From Marichromatium bheemlicum (GTDB lineage Bacteria; Pseudomonadota; Gammaproteobacteria; Chromatiales; Chromatiaceae): a DNA stretch of 64,000 nucleotides. Location of the stretch: NCBI RefSeq assembly GCF_012276755.1, contig NZ_JAAXKX010000001.1, positions 186,001 to 250,000 of the forward strand, in the 5' to 3' direction. The notes under the pieces are model-generated. The model was not told where the DNA came from and did no database searches. It saw nothing but the letters and a program-made list of their open reading frames with translations. The position numbers and the translations under genes are program-made. Shown here piece after piece: positions 18,972 through 33,320 of the stretch (position 1 is the stretch's first letter; each line of letters opens with the position of its first letter).

Positions 18972-19883
18972 TCAGTCGAGTTCCTCGAGACACTGCGCCA
19001 GCGAGTCGCGCCAGTGCGGCATCGCCAACCCGAAGGTGCGCTCGAAATGGCTGTTGTCGAGCACCGAGTAGGTCGGACGACGCGCCGGTGCGGGATACTC
19101 TGAGGAGGGGATGGGAAGCAGGTTGCAGTCCTCACCACAGGCCTCGAGGATGGCGCAGGCAAAGCCGTACCAGCTCACCTCACCACCGCCGCTGAGGTGG
19201 TAGAGGCCGCCGACCTCGTCGAGGTCAAGCTCGCCGCGCAGCACCCGATAGAGCACCTGGGCGGTCATCTCGGCGAGCATCCGGCTCCAGGTCGGCGAGC
19301 CGATCTGGTCGTCGACCACGCGCAGCTCGTCGCGCTCGGCGAACAACTGCCGCATGGTCAGCAGGAAGTTCGCCCCACGCGCGCCATAGACCCAGCTGGT
19401 ACGGAACACCAAGGCACGGGCACCGGAGTCGAGCAGCGCGCGCTCACCGGCGAGCTTGGTCTCACCGTAGACGTTGAGCGGATCGGGCTGATCAGCCTCG
19501 GTATAGGGGCGCCCCAGGGTGCCGGGAAAGACGAAGTCGGTGGAATAGTGCACCACCGGAACGGCACGCTTGGCCAGCAGCGCGCCGAGTTCGCCGACGG
19601 CATCGGCATTGACCCGGCGCGCGCTCTCTGGATCCTGCTCGGCGCGATCGACCGCGGTGTAGGCCGCGGCATTGATCACCGCGTCGGGGCGGCTCTCATC
19701 GACCAGTCGCGCCAGCGACTGTGGATCCATCAGGTCGATAGTCGGGCCGTACTCGCCCTCGAGCGAGGCGGGCACCACCTCGCCCAGCCCGGCGAGGGTG
19801 CGACGCAGCTCCCAGCCGACCTGGCCGTTGGCACCGATCAGCAGCAGGCGTGGACGCTCGGGGGTCTGGTGTTTCTGACTCAT
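18972..19883 (-). CDS. rfbD: dTDP-4-dehydrorhamnose reductase
   Basis: A 303-residue short-chain reductase of the RmlD family. It shows the NAD(P) site LLLIGANGQVGWELRRTL, the catalytic YGETKLAGE (YxxxK), and STDFVFPG. It makes the final step of dTDP-L-rhamnose synthesis, reducing the 4-keto sugar. The ATG at 19883 overlaps the rfbC stop as ATGA, which shows coupling. It is the last gene of rfbBACD. Confidence 0.95.
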   Translation of the reverse strand: MSQKHQTPERPRLLLIGANGQVGWELRRTLAGLGEVVPASLEGEYGPTIDLMDPQSLARLVDESRPDAVINAAAYTAVDRAEQDPESARRVNADAVGELGALLAKRAVPVVHYSTDFVFPGTLGRPYTEADQPDPLNVYGETKLAGERALLDSGARALVFRTSWVYGARGANFLLTMRQLFAERDELRVVDDQIGSPTWSRMLAEMTAQVLYRVLRGELDLDEVGGLYHLSGGGEVSWYGFACAILEACGEDCNLLPIPSSEYPAPARRPTYSVLDNSHFERTFGLAMPHWRDSLAQCLEELD

Positions 19884-20446
19884 GCGTAATCCTCGTAGCC
19901 GGGGAGACGATCCGCCGGGATATCGGCCAGACAGCGCGCCGCGCCGTCCTTCTGCGACAGCGACGGCGCGCCGTCGAGCGGCCACTCGATACCGATCGCG
20001 GGATCGTCCCAGCGGACGCTGAACTCGGTCTCGGGGCTGTAGTAGTCGGTGTTCTTGTAGACGAACAGGGCGTGCTCGCCGGTGACCACGAAGCCGTGGG
20101 CGAAGCCCGGCGGCACCCAGAACTGGCGCTTGTTCTCGCCCGAGAGGGTCACCCCGGTCCAGCGACCGAAGTGCGGTGAGCCGCGACGGATGTCGACGGC
20201 GACGTCGAACACCTCGCCCTCGAGCACCTGCACCAGCTTGCCCTGGGCGTGCGGATGCTGCACGTGCAGGCCACGTAGCACGCCGTGGGTCGAATAGGAC
20301 TGGTTGTCCTGCACCAGCGCCGGGATGCCGAACTCGGCATAGCGGTTGGCGCGATAGGTCTCCAGGAAGTAGCCGCGCGCGTCCCCGAACACCTTGGGTT
20401 CGAGGATCAGCACGCCCGGCAGTTCGGTCTCGATCACCTGCATCAT
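19880..20446 (-). CDS. rfbC: dTDP-4-dehydrorhamnose 3,5-epimerase
   Basis: A 188-residue cupin epimerase (RmlC). Characteristic stretches are [27 protein letters not shown] (catalytic His region) and [13 protein letters not shown]. It epimerises C3 and C5 of dTDP-4-keto-6-deoxyglucose. It overlaps the rfbA stop by four bases and the rfbD start by four bases. Confidence 0.96.
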   Translation of the reverse strand: MMQVIETELPGVLILEPKVFGDARGYFLETYRANRYAEFGIPALVQDNQSYSTHGVLRGLHVQHPHAQGKLVQVLEGEVFDVAVDIRRGSPHFGRWTGVTLSGENKRQFWVPPGFAHGFVVTGEHALFVYKNTDYYSPETEFSVRWDDPAIGIEWPLDGAPSLSQKDGAARCLADIPADRLPGYEDYA

Positions 20447-21321
20447 TGCACCCGTTTCAGCAGTCCCAACAGATACTCGCCATAGCCGCTCTTGCGCAGC
20501 GCCTCGCCGGTGGCGCGCAGGGTCGCGGCGTCGATCCAGCCGTTGAGGTAGGCGACCTCCTCGGGGCAGCAGATCTTCAGGCCCTGACGCTTCTCGATGG
20601 TCTCGATGTACTGCCCGGCCTCCATCAACGACTCGTGGGTGCCGGTGTCGAGCCAGGCGGTGCCACGACCGAGACGGTCGAGGTAGAGTTCGCCACGCTC
20701 GAGATAGCGCGCATTGAGGTCGGTGATCTCGAGCTCGCCGCGCGCCGAGGGGCGCAAGGTACGCGCCAATTCGCTGGCCTTACCGTCGTAGAAGTAGATC
20801 CCGGTCACCGCCCAGTTGGACTTGGGGGCGGCGGGCTTCTCCTCCAGCCCAACCACCCGTCCCGCCGCATCGAACTCGGCCACGCCATAACGCTCGGGAT
20901 CGGAGACGTAGTAGCCGAACACCGTCGCCCCCGACTCGCGCGCGCTCGCCGCCTTGAGCTGATTGACCAGGCCGTGACCGTAGAAGATGTTGTCGCCGAG
21001 GATCAGGCAACTGGGATCGCCGGCGAGGAAGTCCTCGCCGATCAGCAGCGCCTGCGCCAACCCGTCCGGGCTCGGCTGCTCGGCGTAGGAGAGCCCCACC
21101 CCCCACTGGCTGCCGTCGCCGAGCAGCGCGCGAAAGTGCGGCAGGTCGCGCGGGGTGGAGATGATGAGGATGTCGCGAATCCCCGCCAGCATCAACAGTG
21201 CCAACGGGTAGTAGATCATCGGCTTGTCGTAGACCGGCAGCAATTGCTTGCTGAGGGTCCGGGTAAGCGGATAGAGACGGGTGCCGGATCCGCCGGCGAG
21301 GATGATTCCCTTTCTGTTCAT
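20443..21321 (-). CDS. rfbA: Glucose-1-phosphate thymidylyltransferase
   Basis: A 292-residue RmlA. The nucleotide-binding signature is [13 protein letters not shown], with [16 protein letters not shown] and [11 protein letters not shown] following. It makes dTDP-glucose from glucose-1-phosphate and dTTP, the first step of dTDP-rhamnose synthesis. The start [11 protein letters not shown] is chosen because RmlA proteins begin there; upstream in-frame Met codons lie in the intergenic gap and the end of rfbB. Confidence 0.96.
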   Translation of the reverse strand: MNRKGIILAGGSGTRLYPLTRTLSKQLLPVYDKPMIYYPLALLMLAGIRDILIISTPRDLPHFRALLGDGSQWGVGLSYAEQPSPDGLAQALLIGEDFLAGDPSCLILGDNIFYGHGLVNQLKAASARESGATVFGYYVSDPERYGVAEFDAAGRVVGLEEKPAAPKSNWAVTGIYFYDGKASELARTLRPSARGELEITDLNARYLERGELYLDRLGRGTAWLDTGTHESLMEAGQYIETIEKRQGLKICCPEEVAYLNGWIDAATLRATGEALRKSGYGEYLLGLLKRVQ

Positions 21322-21331
21322 GCGTCGAATC

Positions 21332-22387
21332 TCAGTTGTCGGCACCACCGAGGCGTTCGCCACGATAGCTGCCATCGGTCACCCGCGCGCACCACTCGGG
21401 GTGCTCCAGATACCACACCAGGGTGCGACGCAACCCGCTCTCGAAGGTCTCCTGCGGCGTCCAGCCGAGTTCGCGCCGGAGCTTGGAGGCGTCGATCGCA
21501 TAGCGACGATCGTGGCCGGGGCGGTCCTTGACGAAGGTCTTGAGCGCGGCGTGCGGGCGGTGTGGGGCCTCGGGCAGCAGCTCGTCGAGCAGCGCGCAGA
21601 GGGTGTCGACCACCTCGAGGTTGGTGCGCTCGCTGTTGCCACCGACGTTGTAGACCTCGCCCGGGGTGCCGGCCTCGAGCACCCGCCAGATCGCCCGGCA
21701 GTGGTCCTCGACGAACAGCCAGTCGCGCACGTTGCCGCCGTCGCCATAGATCGGCAGCGCCTCGCCACGGCTGGCCTTGAGGATCATCAGCGGGATCAAC
21801 TTCTCGGGGAACTGGTAGGGCCCGTAGTTGTTCGAGCAGTTGGTGGTGAGCACCGGCAGGCCATAGGTGTGGAACCAGGCGCGCACCAGGTGATCCGAGC
21901 CGGCCTTGCTCGCCGAGTAGGGCGAGTTGGGGGCATAGGGCGTGGTTTCGGTGAAGGCCCCGGTGGGGCCGAGCGAGCCATAGACCTCGTCGGTGGAGAC
22001 GTGGAGGAAGCGGAAGCCCGTCGGCTCACCGCGCTCGGTCCAGTAGGCGCGGGCGCTCTCGAGCAGATTGAAGGTGCCGACCAGATTGGTCTGCACGAAA
22101 TCGCCCGGGCCGTCGATCGAGCGATCGACATGGCTCTCGGCGGCGAAGTTGACCACCGCGTCGACCCGGTGCTCGCGCAACAGCCGCGAGACCAGCACGC
22201 GATCGCCGATATCGCCCCGCACGAAGTGGTGGCGCGGCTCGTCCTCGAGGTCGGCGAGCGAGTCGAGGTTACCGGCATAGGTCAGCAGGTCGAGGTTGAC
22301 CACCCGGACATCGGGCCGGGCGAGCGCCAGGCGTACGAAATTGCTGCCGATGAAGCCGGCGCCACCGGTGACGAGCAGGGTCTGCAT
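21332..22387 (-). CDS. rfbB: dTDP-glucose 4,6-dehydratase
   Basis: A 351-residue extended [16 protein letters not shown] binds [12 protein letters not shown] carries the catalytic Thr-Asp-Glu, and [13 protein letters not shown] the Tyr-Lys pair. It converts dTDP-glucose to the 4-keto-6-deoxy sugar. It is first in the rfbBACD block, 22 bases after ssb on the same strand, so transcription may continue from ssb. Confidence 0.96.
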   Translation of the reverse strand: MQTLLVTGGAGFIGSNFVRLALARPDVRVVNLDLLTYAGNLDSLADLEDEPRHHFVRGDIGDRVLVSRLLREHRVDAVVNFAAESHVDRSIDGPGDFVQTNLVGTFNLLESARAYWTERGEPTGFRFLHVSTDEVYGSLGPTGAFTETTPYAPNSPYSASKAGSDHLVRAWFHTYGLPVLTTNCSNNYGPYQFPEKLIPLMILKASRGEALPIYGDGGNVRDWLFVEDHCRAIWRVLEAGTPGEVYNVGGNSERTNLEVVDTLCALLDELLPEAPHRPHAALKTFVKDRPGHDRRYAIDASKLRRELGWTPQETFESGLRRTLVWYLEHPEWCARVTDGSYRGERLGGADN

Positions 22388-22409
22388 GGATCACTCCTTG
22401 AGGTTCGGG

Positions 22410-22982
22410 TCAGAACGGGATGTCGTCGTCGAAGTCAGCCCCACCGCCGAACCCGCCCGAGGGGGCGCCACCACCGGCGCCGCCACTGCCGCCGCCGGCA
22501 TAGCCGCCACCGGAGTAGCCCCCGCCCTGGGGCCCACTCTGAGGACCACCCTGGCGACCGCCGCCCTGGGGCGCACCGCGCGGCGGCTCGTCGTCGAAGG
22601 GCGCGGAGCTGGCGTAGCCACCACCGCCGCCGGAGCGGCTGTCGAGCATCTGCATGGTGCCGCTGATGTCGACCACCACCTCGGTGGTATAGCGGTCCTG
22701 ACCGTCCTGGCCCTGCCACTTGCGGGTGCGCAGCTTGCCCTCAATGTAGACCTTCGAGCCCTTGCGCAGATACTGCTTGGCGATCTCGGCGACCTTGCCG
22801 AAGATGGCCACATTGTGCCACTCAGTACGCTCGCGGGTCTCGCCGGTGGCGCGGTCGCGCCAGCTCTCGCTGGTGGCCAGACGCAGATTGGCCACGGCGT
22901 CGCCGCTGGGCATGTAGCGCACCTCGGGGTCGGCCCCGAGGTTGCCGATCAAGATCACCTTATTGACACCACGTGTCGCCAT
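22410..22982 (-). CDS. ssb: Single-stranded DNA-binding protein
   Basis: A 190-residue SSB. The OB-fold (about 1-112) begins with [19 protein letters not shown] Gly/Gln-rich disordered linker follows (about 113-182), and the tail ends FDDDIPF, the conserved acidic tip that docks partner proteins such as RecQ. A strong GGGAGGAAGAG ribosome site precedes the ATG at 22982. uvrA and recQ lie nearby, so this is a DNA-repair neighbourhood. Confidence 0.95.
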   Translation of the reverse strand: MATRGVNKVILIGNLGADPEVRYMPSGDAVANLRLATSESWRDRATGETRERTEWHNVAIFGKVAEIAKQYLRKGSKVYIEGKLRTRKWQGQDGQDRYTTEVVVDISGTMQMLDSRSGGGGGYASSAPFDDEPPRGAPQGGGRQGGPQSGPQGGGYSGGGYAGGGSGGAGGGAPSGGFGGGADFDDDIPF

Positions 22983-23150
22983 CTCTTCCTCCCGCCGGGC
23001 GCCGCGCGCCGGACGTGTTGTATACGGTTGCGTGAAACATGGAGGATCGACGCGCACCCACTCCGGGCCGCGCCGATCCGGTATCTGGTTGATTCCGTCG
23101 TCGCCACCGTGACCGGTGGCGACCCTGCGGGGCCAGCCCCGGATCCGTGC

Positions 23151-24530
23151 TCAGGCGTCGGCCGAAAGGGTCTGCAATCTTGCCCAATCGAGTCGACGAC
23201 TGTCCACCTTGAGGTAGGCGACGCCCTCGTCGGGCGCCACCACCGCCTCGCGCACCCCGGGCTCGGCGAGCAGCCGGCGCTCCAGCGCCGCCGCATCCCG
23301 GGTCCCCGGCGCCAGCGTCAACACCCGCCGCCCCAGATCCTCGGGCATGCGCATCCCCGCCACCAGCGCGATCCAGGCCAGCGACACCAGCACGCCGACC
23401 AGATAGACGGCATCCGGGCCGAAGCGCTCGTGTGCCCAACCGCCGAGCAGGCCACCGAGGAAGGCGCCGACGAACTGGGCGCTGGAAAACACCCCCATGG
23501 CGGTGCCCTTGGCCCCGGCGCGCGCGCTCTTCGAGACCAGCGAGGGCAGCACCGCTTCGAGCAGGTTGAAGATGGTGAAGACCACTACCAGCAGCACGCC
23601 GAGCACCCACAGCGACTGCCCGAACAGGGCGAAGCCGAGCATCGCCACGCCGAGCGCGATCACCGAGCCGAGCAGCACCCCGCGCGCCCGGCCGCGACGC
23701 TCGGCGAGGATGATGAAGGGCACCATCGCCGGGATCGCCAGCAGCACCACCGGCAGATACAGCCGCCAGTGCGAGGCCGCCTCCAGCCCCGCCGCCTCGA
23801 CCGAGAGCGGCAGCACCACGAACAGGCTGACCATGGTCAGGTGCAGCATGAAGATCGCCAGATCCAACCGTAGCAGGGTCGGGTTGGCGAGTACCCCGCG
23901 CAACTGGTCGAGCGCCGGCTGGGCGTCGCGATGGAGCTGCGAGCGCTCGGGATCGGGCACCAGGGTGTAGAGCAGCACCATCCCCACCACCGCCAGCGCT
24001 GCGGTGACCCAGAACACCCCGGCAACCCCGACCCAGCGCGCCAGCGCCGGGCCGATCACCAATGCGGCGGCGAAGGACAGCGCCACACTGATACCGATGG
24101 CCGCCATGCCCTTGGTACGCACCTCCTCGCGGGTGAGGTCGGCGGTCAGCGCGATGATCGCCGCAGCGATCGCACCACTCCCCTGCAACACCCGACCGAC
24201 GATCACCCAGTGGATGCTGTCGGCCAGTGCCGCCACCACGCTGCCTGCGGCGAACAGCAGCAGGCCGCCGAGGATCACCGGCTTGCGCCCGATACGATCG
24301 GAGAGCAGCCCGAGCGGGATCTGCAGCAGCGCCTGGGTCAGGCCGTAGGCGCCGATCGCCAACCCGATCAGCAGCGGGGTCGCGCCACTGAGTTCGTGCG
24401 CATAGAGCGCGAACACCGGCAGGATCATGAACAGACCCAGCATCCGGGTCGAGAAGATGGCGGCAAGTCCGGCGGCGGCGCGCCGTTCGGTGGGAGAGAG
24501 GGGCGGGCTCGATATCTCTGTCTGGCTCAC
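23151..24530 (-). CDS. YajR-like MFS transporter with C-terminal soluble domain
   Basis: A 459-residue major facilitator protein with twelve predicted helices. The MFS motif A is [13 protein letters not shown] between helices 2 and 3. The last about 70 residues are hydrophilic with a ferredoxin-like pattern ([20 protein letters not shown]), as in the YAM domain of E. coli YajR. The substrate is unknown. The GTG at 24530 has AAAGG about ten bases upstream; an ATG 39 bases earlier has no ribosome site. It is divergent from uvrA. Confidence 0.85.
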   Translation of the reverse strand: MSQTEISSPPLSPTERRAAAGLAAIFSTRMLGLFMILPVFALYAHELSGATPLLIGLAIGAYGLTQALLQIPLGLLSDRIGRKPVILGGLLLFAAGSVVAALADSIHWVIVGRVLQGSGAIAAAIIALTADLTREEVRTKGMAAIGISVALSFAAALVIGPALARWVGVAGVFWVTAALAVVGMVLLYTLVPDPERSQLHRDAQPALDQLRGVLANPTLLRLDLAIFMLHLTMVSLFVVLPLSVEAAGLEAASHWRLYLPVVLLAIPAMVPFIILAERRGRARGVLLGSVIALGVAMLGFALFGQSLWVLGVLLVVVFTIFNLLEAVLPSLVSKSARAGAKGTAMGVFSSAQFVGAFLGGLLGGWAHERFGPDAVYLVGVLVSLAWIALVAGMRMPEDLGRRVLTLAPGTRDAAALERRLLAEPGVREAVVAPDEGVAYLKVDSRRLDWARLQTLSADA

Positions 24531-24677
24531 GGCCGGTGGCCTTTGCTTCTGGTACGCGAAGCTTCGCATAATAGCAGTTTGCCCCGGGCCGGCGCAGGCC
24601 GGACCAAGCCCCGGGGATCATCCACGCGACGGCGAGCGCGCCGCCACCTTCGACCTCGAGACCTCTGCGGCCAGCCC

Positions 24678-27503
<2,826 letters not shown>

Positions 27504-27561
27504 CCGAGGCCCGCTTCACACGACGCCGGCGCAACGAGGCCGGCGAGGAGTCCGTTCCCAG

Positions 27562-29748
<2,187 letters not shown>

Positions 29749-29752
29749 TCCG

Positions 29753-30334
29753 ATGTCCCGCCTGATCCTGCTCAACAAGCCCTACGGCGTGCTCTGCCAG
29801 TTCTCCGGCGAGGGCCCAACCCTCAGCGACCACGTCCCGCTGCCCGGCGTCTATCCCGCCGGGCGGCTCGACAAGGACAGCGAGGGGCTGCTGTTGCTCA
29901 CCGACGACGGCCAGCTCCAGCACCGCATCAGCCACCCTCGACACAAGGCCTGGAAGACCTACTGGGTGCAGGTCGAGGGCACCCCGGAGGCCGCCCAGCT
30001 CGAGGCACTCGCCGCCGGCGTCACGCTCAAGGACGGCCCGACCCGTCCGGCACGGGTGCGCGCCATCGCCGAGCCGGCGCTGTGGCCGCGCGAGCCACCG
30101 GTACGCTTTCGCAAGTCGGTGCCCACCGCCTGGATCGAGATCGCCATCCACGAGGGCCGCAACCGCCAGGTGCGGCGCATGACCGCCGCCGTCGGGCTGC
30201 CGACCCTGCGGCTGGTGCGCATGGCCATCGGTCAGTGGCGGCTCGACGGGCTCGAACCCGGACGCTTCCGCGTGCTCGACCTGCCGGCCCGCACCGCGCC
30301 CGCGCCACGGCGCCCCAGACAACGCCGCCGCTGA
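29753..30334 (+). CDS. rluE: 23S rRNA pseudouridine synthase (RluE-like)
   Basis: A 193-residue RsuA-family pseudouridine synthase without the S4 domain. The catalytic aspartate is in GRLDKDSEGLLLLT, followed by HPRHKAWKTYWVQVEG and GRNRQVRRMTAAVGLPTLRL. The lack of an S4 domain and the size fit RluE. It isomerises a uridine in 23S rRNA. It starts four bases after the recQ stop, and the tail is Arg/Pro-rich. Confidence 0.88.
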   Translation: MSRLILLNKPYGVLCQFSGEGPTLSDHVPLPGVYPAGRLDKDSEGLLLLTDDGQLQHRISHPRHKAWKTYWVQVEGTPEAAQLEALAAGVTLKDGPTRPARVRAIAEPALWPREPPVRFRKSVPTAWIEIAIHEGRNRQVRRMTAAVGLPTLRLVRMAIGQWRLDGLEPGRFRVLDLPARTAPAPRRPRQRRR

Positions 30335-30650
30335 ACCAACCCGCCCCTTCACCGACGACGCCCGACCTCGACGCCAATCAGGTATTGCGTAAACGCAATA
30401 AACCGACGCTTTTTAGGGGATAAGGCGCCCGATCGGAATACACTGGGGCCTCGGGCACGGGGCGCCCCCGTGCCCGAGGCCGCTGTGACACGCCACGACG
30501 ATCCGTTCCGAGGCGTGCAGCTGGCTGACGAGACGGATGCGACGACCGGCGAACCACGCCCTGGTCAGGTGCGCTCTCAGGGAGGGAGACAACCGACGCA
30601 TCCCCAGTGACCCAGGACATCGAGTGTTTCCGGCACAAGGAGAAAGCCTC
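30335..30650. other. Intergenic region with a 16-bp hairpin
   Basis: No gene. It contains a small palindrome ATTGCGTAAACGCAAT (about 30384-30399), an AT-rich stretch, and a very stable hairpin at 30447-30481. The right end holds AAGGAGA, the ribosome site for the ARPP-1 gene. Confidence 0.5.
30447..30481. terminator. Very stable GC hairpin between rluE and the ARPP-1 gene
   Basis: A perfect 16-bp stem beginning GGCCTCGGGCACGGGG, with a three-base loop and its exact complement. It could end the recQ-rluE transcript or act in the leader of the next gene. There is no T-run. Confidence 0.55.
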
Positions 30651-31622
30651 ATGGATAGGCTCCATCATTACCTCCCCGCGCTCGCGCTCGCCGAGCCGCG
30701 ACGCTATCGCAACATCACCCTTACCCCGATCTGCGCGGTCCGACCAACTGCACCCGACTACCTGACCCTGGGCGCGGCCCTGGCCAGCAGACGGGCACGC
30801 ATCCAGACCCACGGCACCCGCGCCCAAGCCCCCGGGGCCAGGCTCCACAACACTGGCGATCGCCCCTTGCTGCTCCTCGAGGGCGAGGCACTGAGCGGTG
30901 CAACGGGTGACCATGTGCTCGAACACAGCCTACTGGTCGCGCCGCGGGAATCCATGACCCTCGCGCTCATCCCACTCGAACAACGCGCCAACCAACCGAC
31001 CCCGACCCAACTCACCCCCGCCGGGCAACTGCTGTTCGCCAGTGCCCGGGCACGCAGTGCGGCGCGGATCACCGCACGCCTGTTCGGCGAGCCCGCCACG
31101 CCCCCGCACCCACGGGCACTCTGCGAGGACATCGCCCTCAAGCTCACGCGCATGGACTGTCACGACAGCCACCCACCACTCGGCGCCCTCTACGACGACT
31201 ACGCCGAATTCATCGGTCAGTACATCAGCGCCCTACCACCACAGCCGGACCAGATCGGCGCCATCATCGCCATCAACGAACGGATCTGCGGACTCGAACT
31301 CTTCGCCCATCCAGCCACGTTGCGCGAGCTGTTGCCACGGATCATCGCCAGCTACGCCCTCGATGCCATCGAGTGCCTGAGCTTCAAACGCCGCCGTGCC
31401 CCGCTCGACGCCCCCGGAACCCTACTCGACGCCCTCACCGGCGCCCCGGTGATGAGCCAACCGCTCCACCCCGGCAGCGAGTTACTGCGCCTGACTGTCC
31501 CTGGGCTGAGCGGTGGCGGACTGCTCGTCGACGGACGCCTGCTGCACCTGCACGTCTACCGCAACCCCTTCCCCGCCCAGCCCGAGCCCCCTCCGAACAT
31601 CGCCCCACAGCTCAACGGCTGA
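30651..31622 (+). CDS. ARPP-1 domain (DUF6569-like) protein
   Basis: A 323-residue soluble protein. The first half carries what looks like the ARPP-1 domain: YLTLGAALASRRARI followed by NTGDRPLLLLEGEALSGAT and HSLLVAP. That pattern (a tlxeAl...G motif, then LL-x-GE-L-xGa) is the part I recognise. The second half (about 165-290) is helical and unassigned. The domain is known from genome-context studies and has no settled biochemical role that I can name. AAGGAGA precedes the ATG. The gene lies just upstream of nifE on the same strand, but nifE has its own promoter. Confidence 0.65.
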   Translation: MDRLHHYLPALALAEPRRYRNITLTPICAVRPTAPDYLTLGAALASRRARIQTHGTRAQAPGARLHNTGDRPLLLLEGEALSGATGDHVLEHSLLVAPRESMTLALIPLEQRANQPTPTQLTPAGQLLFASARARSAARITARLFGEPATPPHPRALCEDIALKLTRMDCHDSHPPLGALYDDYAEFIGQYISALPPQPDQIGAIIAINERICGLELFAHPATLRELLPRIIASYALDAIECLSFKRRRAPLDAPGTLLDALTGAPVMSQPLHPGSELLRLTVPGLSGGGLLVDGRLLHLHVYRNPFPAQPEPPPNIAPQLNG

Positions 31623-31630
31623 GCGACGAG

Positions 31631-31665
31631 CCGCCAGCCGCCAGCCGCCAGCCGCCAGCCGCCAG
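31631..31665 (+). repeat. Five tandem CCGCCAG heptamers
   Basis: CCGCCAG is repeated five times without a break just after the ARPP-1 stop codon. A complementary CTGGCGGCTGG lies at 31709-31719, so the transcript can form a stem of about 11 bp with a loop of about 43 bases. This may serve as a terminator ahead of the nif promoter. Confidence 0.6.
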
Positions 31666-31842
31666 TAAGTGTCCGGCCTCCAGCGTCGACGCCAGAGACT
31701 CGCGCTGACTGGCGGCTGGGCGCTGAAGGCTGGTGGCCGACATCCGCTTCGCCTGTCGCAAACCCTGCAAAGACGTCGGTTGTACGACAGCGTACGCGCC
31801 GCGACACGAAGAAATCACCAACACATTCAATCGCATAGAAAG

Positions 31843-31858
31843 CGGCACGGTCCGTGCT
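31843..31858 (+). promoter_or_regulatory. Sigma-54 (-24/-12) promoter of the nifE operon
   Basis: The sequence CGGCACGGTCCGTGCT matches the RpoN consensus TGGCACGNNNNTTGCA at 13 of 16 aligned positions, counting the four unspecified ones, with GG and GC at exact spacing. Transcription would begin near 31869, 27 bases before the nifE ATG. A partial NifA-type site (TGT-N10-ACG, 31781-31796) lies about 60 bases upstream. nif operons are classically driven by RpoN and NifA. Confidence 0.75.
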
Positions 31859-31895
31859 CCATGGTCCCAGAGAGGGATTCGCCAGGAGTGACCGA

Positions 31896-33320
31896 ATGAA
31901 GCAAAAAGAGATCGCCGCGCTACTCGACGAGCCGGCCTGCGCGCACAACCACAAGCACAAGTCGGGGTGCGCGCGGCCCAAGCCGGGGGCGACCGCCGGT
32001 GGCTGCGCCTTCGACGGCGCGCAGATCGCACTGCTGCCGATCGGTGACGTGGCCCACCTGGTACACGGCTCGATCGCCTGCGCCGGCAACTCTTGGGATA
32101 ACCGCGGCGCGCGCTCGAGCGGTCCCAGCCTCTATCGCGTCGGCATGACCACCGACCTCACCGAGCAGGACGTGATCATGGGACGCGGCGAAAAGCGCCT
32201 GTTCCATGGCATCCGTCAGGCGATCGATGCCCATCGGCCGGCGGCGGTGTTCGTCTACAACACCTGCGTACCAGCGCTCACCGGTGAGGACGTGGCCGCG
32301 GTCTGTCGCGAGGCCGAGCGGCGCTGGTCGATCCCGGTGGTGCTGGTCGACGCCGCCAGCTTCTACGGCAGCAAGAACCTCGGCAACCGCATCGCCGGCG
32401 AGACCATGGTGCGCGAGGTCTGCGGCACCCGCGAGCCCGACCCACTGCCGCCGGGGATCGAGCGCCCCGGGTTCAAGGTCCACGACATCTGTCTGGTCGG
32501 CGAGTACAACATCGCCGGCGAGCTGTGGCACATGCTGCCGCTGTTCGACGAACTCGGGCTGCGGGTGCTGTGCGCGCTCTCAGGCGACGCGCGCTTTCGC
32601 GAGGTGCAGACCATGCACCGCTCGGAGGCCAACATGATGGTCTGCTCCAAGGCGATGATCAATGTCGCCCGCCGGCTTGAGGAGGCCTTCGCCACCCCCT
32701 GGTTCGAGGGCAGCTTCTACGGCATCGCCGACTGCTCGGCGGCGCTGCGCGACTTCGCCCGCCTGATCGACGACCCCGACCTGCACCAGCGCACCGAGGC
32801 GTTGATCGCCCGTGAGGAGGCCACTGCGGCGGCCGCACTCGCCCCCTGGCGCGCGCGCCTGGCCGGGCGTCGGGTGCTGCTCTACACCGGCGGGGTCAAG
32901 TCCTGGTCGGTGATTTCCGCACTGCAAGACCTCGGCATGACGGTAGTCGCCACCGGTACCCGCAAGTCCACCGAGGAGGACAAGGCGCGTATCCGCGCGC
33001 TGATGGGCGAGGATGCGGTGATGCTCGAGGAGGGCAACCCGCGCACCCTGATCGACCTGGTCAACACCCACCGGGTCGACGTGCTGATCGCCGGTGGACG
33101 CAACCTCTACACCGCGCTCAAGGCGCGCATCCCCTTCCTCGACATCAACCAGGAGCGCGAATTCGGCTACGCCGGCTATGCCGGGATGGTGGAGCTGGCG
33201 CGCCAGCTCTGCCTGACCGTGGAGAGCCCGATCTGGGACGCGGTGCGCCAGCCGCCGCCGTGGTCGGGCACCAGCGCCGAGCCCCCACGCCCGCTCCAGG
33301 AGGTCGCCCGTCATGGCTGA
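31896..33320 (+). CDS. nifE: Nitrogenase FeMo-cofactor biosynthesis protein NifE
   Basis: A 474-residue NifE. Near the N-terminus is a Cys/His-rich segment ([17 protein letters not shown]), followed by [19 protein letters not shown] and [14 protein letters not shown]. These carry the cysteines that hold the P-cluster-like Fe-S centre. With NifN it forms the NifEN scaffold that matures the iron-molybdenum cofactor. The ATG at 31896 follows GGAGTG and lies downstream of the predicted transcription start, so an earlier in-frame ATG at 31854 is excluded. It overlaps nifN by eight bases. Confidence 0.95.
   Translation: MKQKEIAALLDEPACAHNHKHKSGCARPKPGATAGGCAFDGAQIALLPIGDVAHLVHGSIACAGNSWDNRGARSSGPSLYRVGMTTDLTEQDVIMGRGEKRLFHGIRQAIDAHRPAAVFVYNTCVPALTGEDVAAVCREAERRWSIPVVLVDAASFYGSKNLGNRIAGETMVREVCGTREPDPLPPGIERPGFKVHDICLVGEYNIAGELWHMLPLFDELGLRVLCALSGDARFREVQTMHRSEANMMVCSKAMINVARRLEEAFATPWFEGSFYGIADCSAALRDFARLIDDPDLHQRTEALIAREEATAAAALAPWRARLAGRRVLLYTGGVKSWSVISALQDLGMTVVATGTRKSTEEDKARIRALMGEDAVMLEEGNPRTLIDLVNTHRVDVLIAGGRNLYTALKARIPFLDINQEREFGYAGYAGMVELARQLCLTVESPIWDAVRQPPPWSGTSAEPPRPLQEVARHG

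Noticed and set aside
18882-19103. A 73-codon plus-strand frame after the small membrane-peptide gene
   Set aside because: Mostly antisense to rfbD and Arg-rich, with no ribosome site.
24557-24570. LexA/SOS box between the MFS gene and uvrA
   Set aside because: The palindrome GCGAAGCTTCGC does not fit the CTGT-N8-ACAG operator; no LexA-like site was found near uvrA or ssb.
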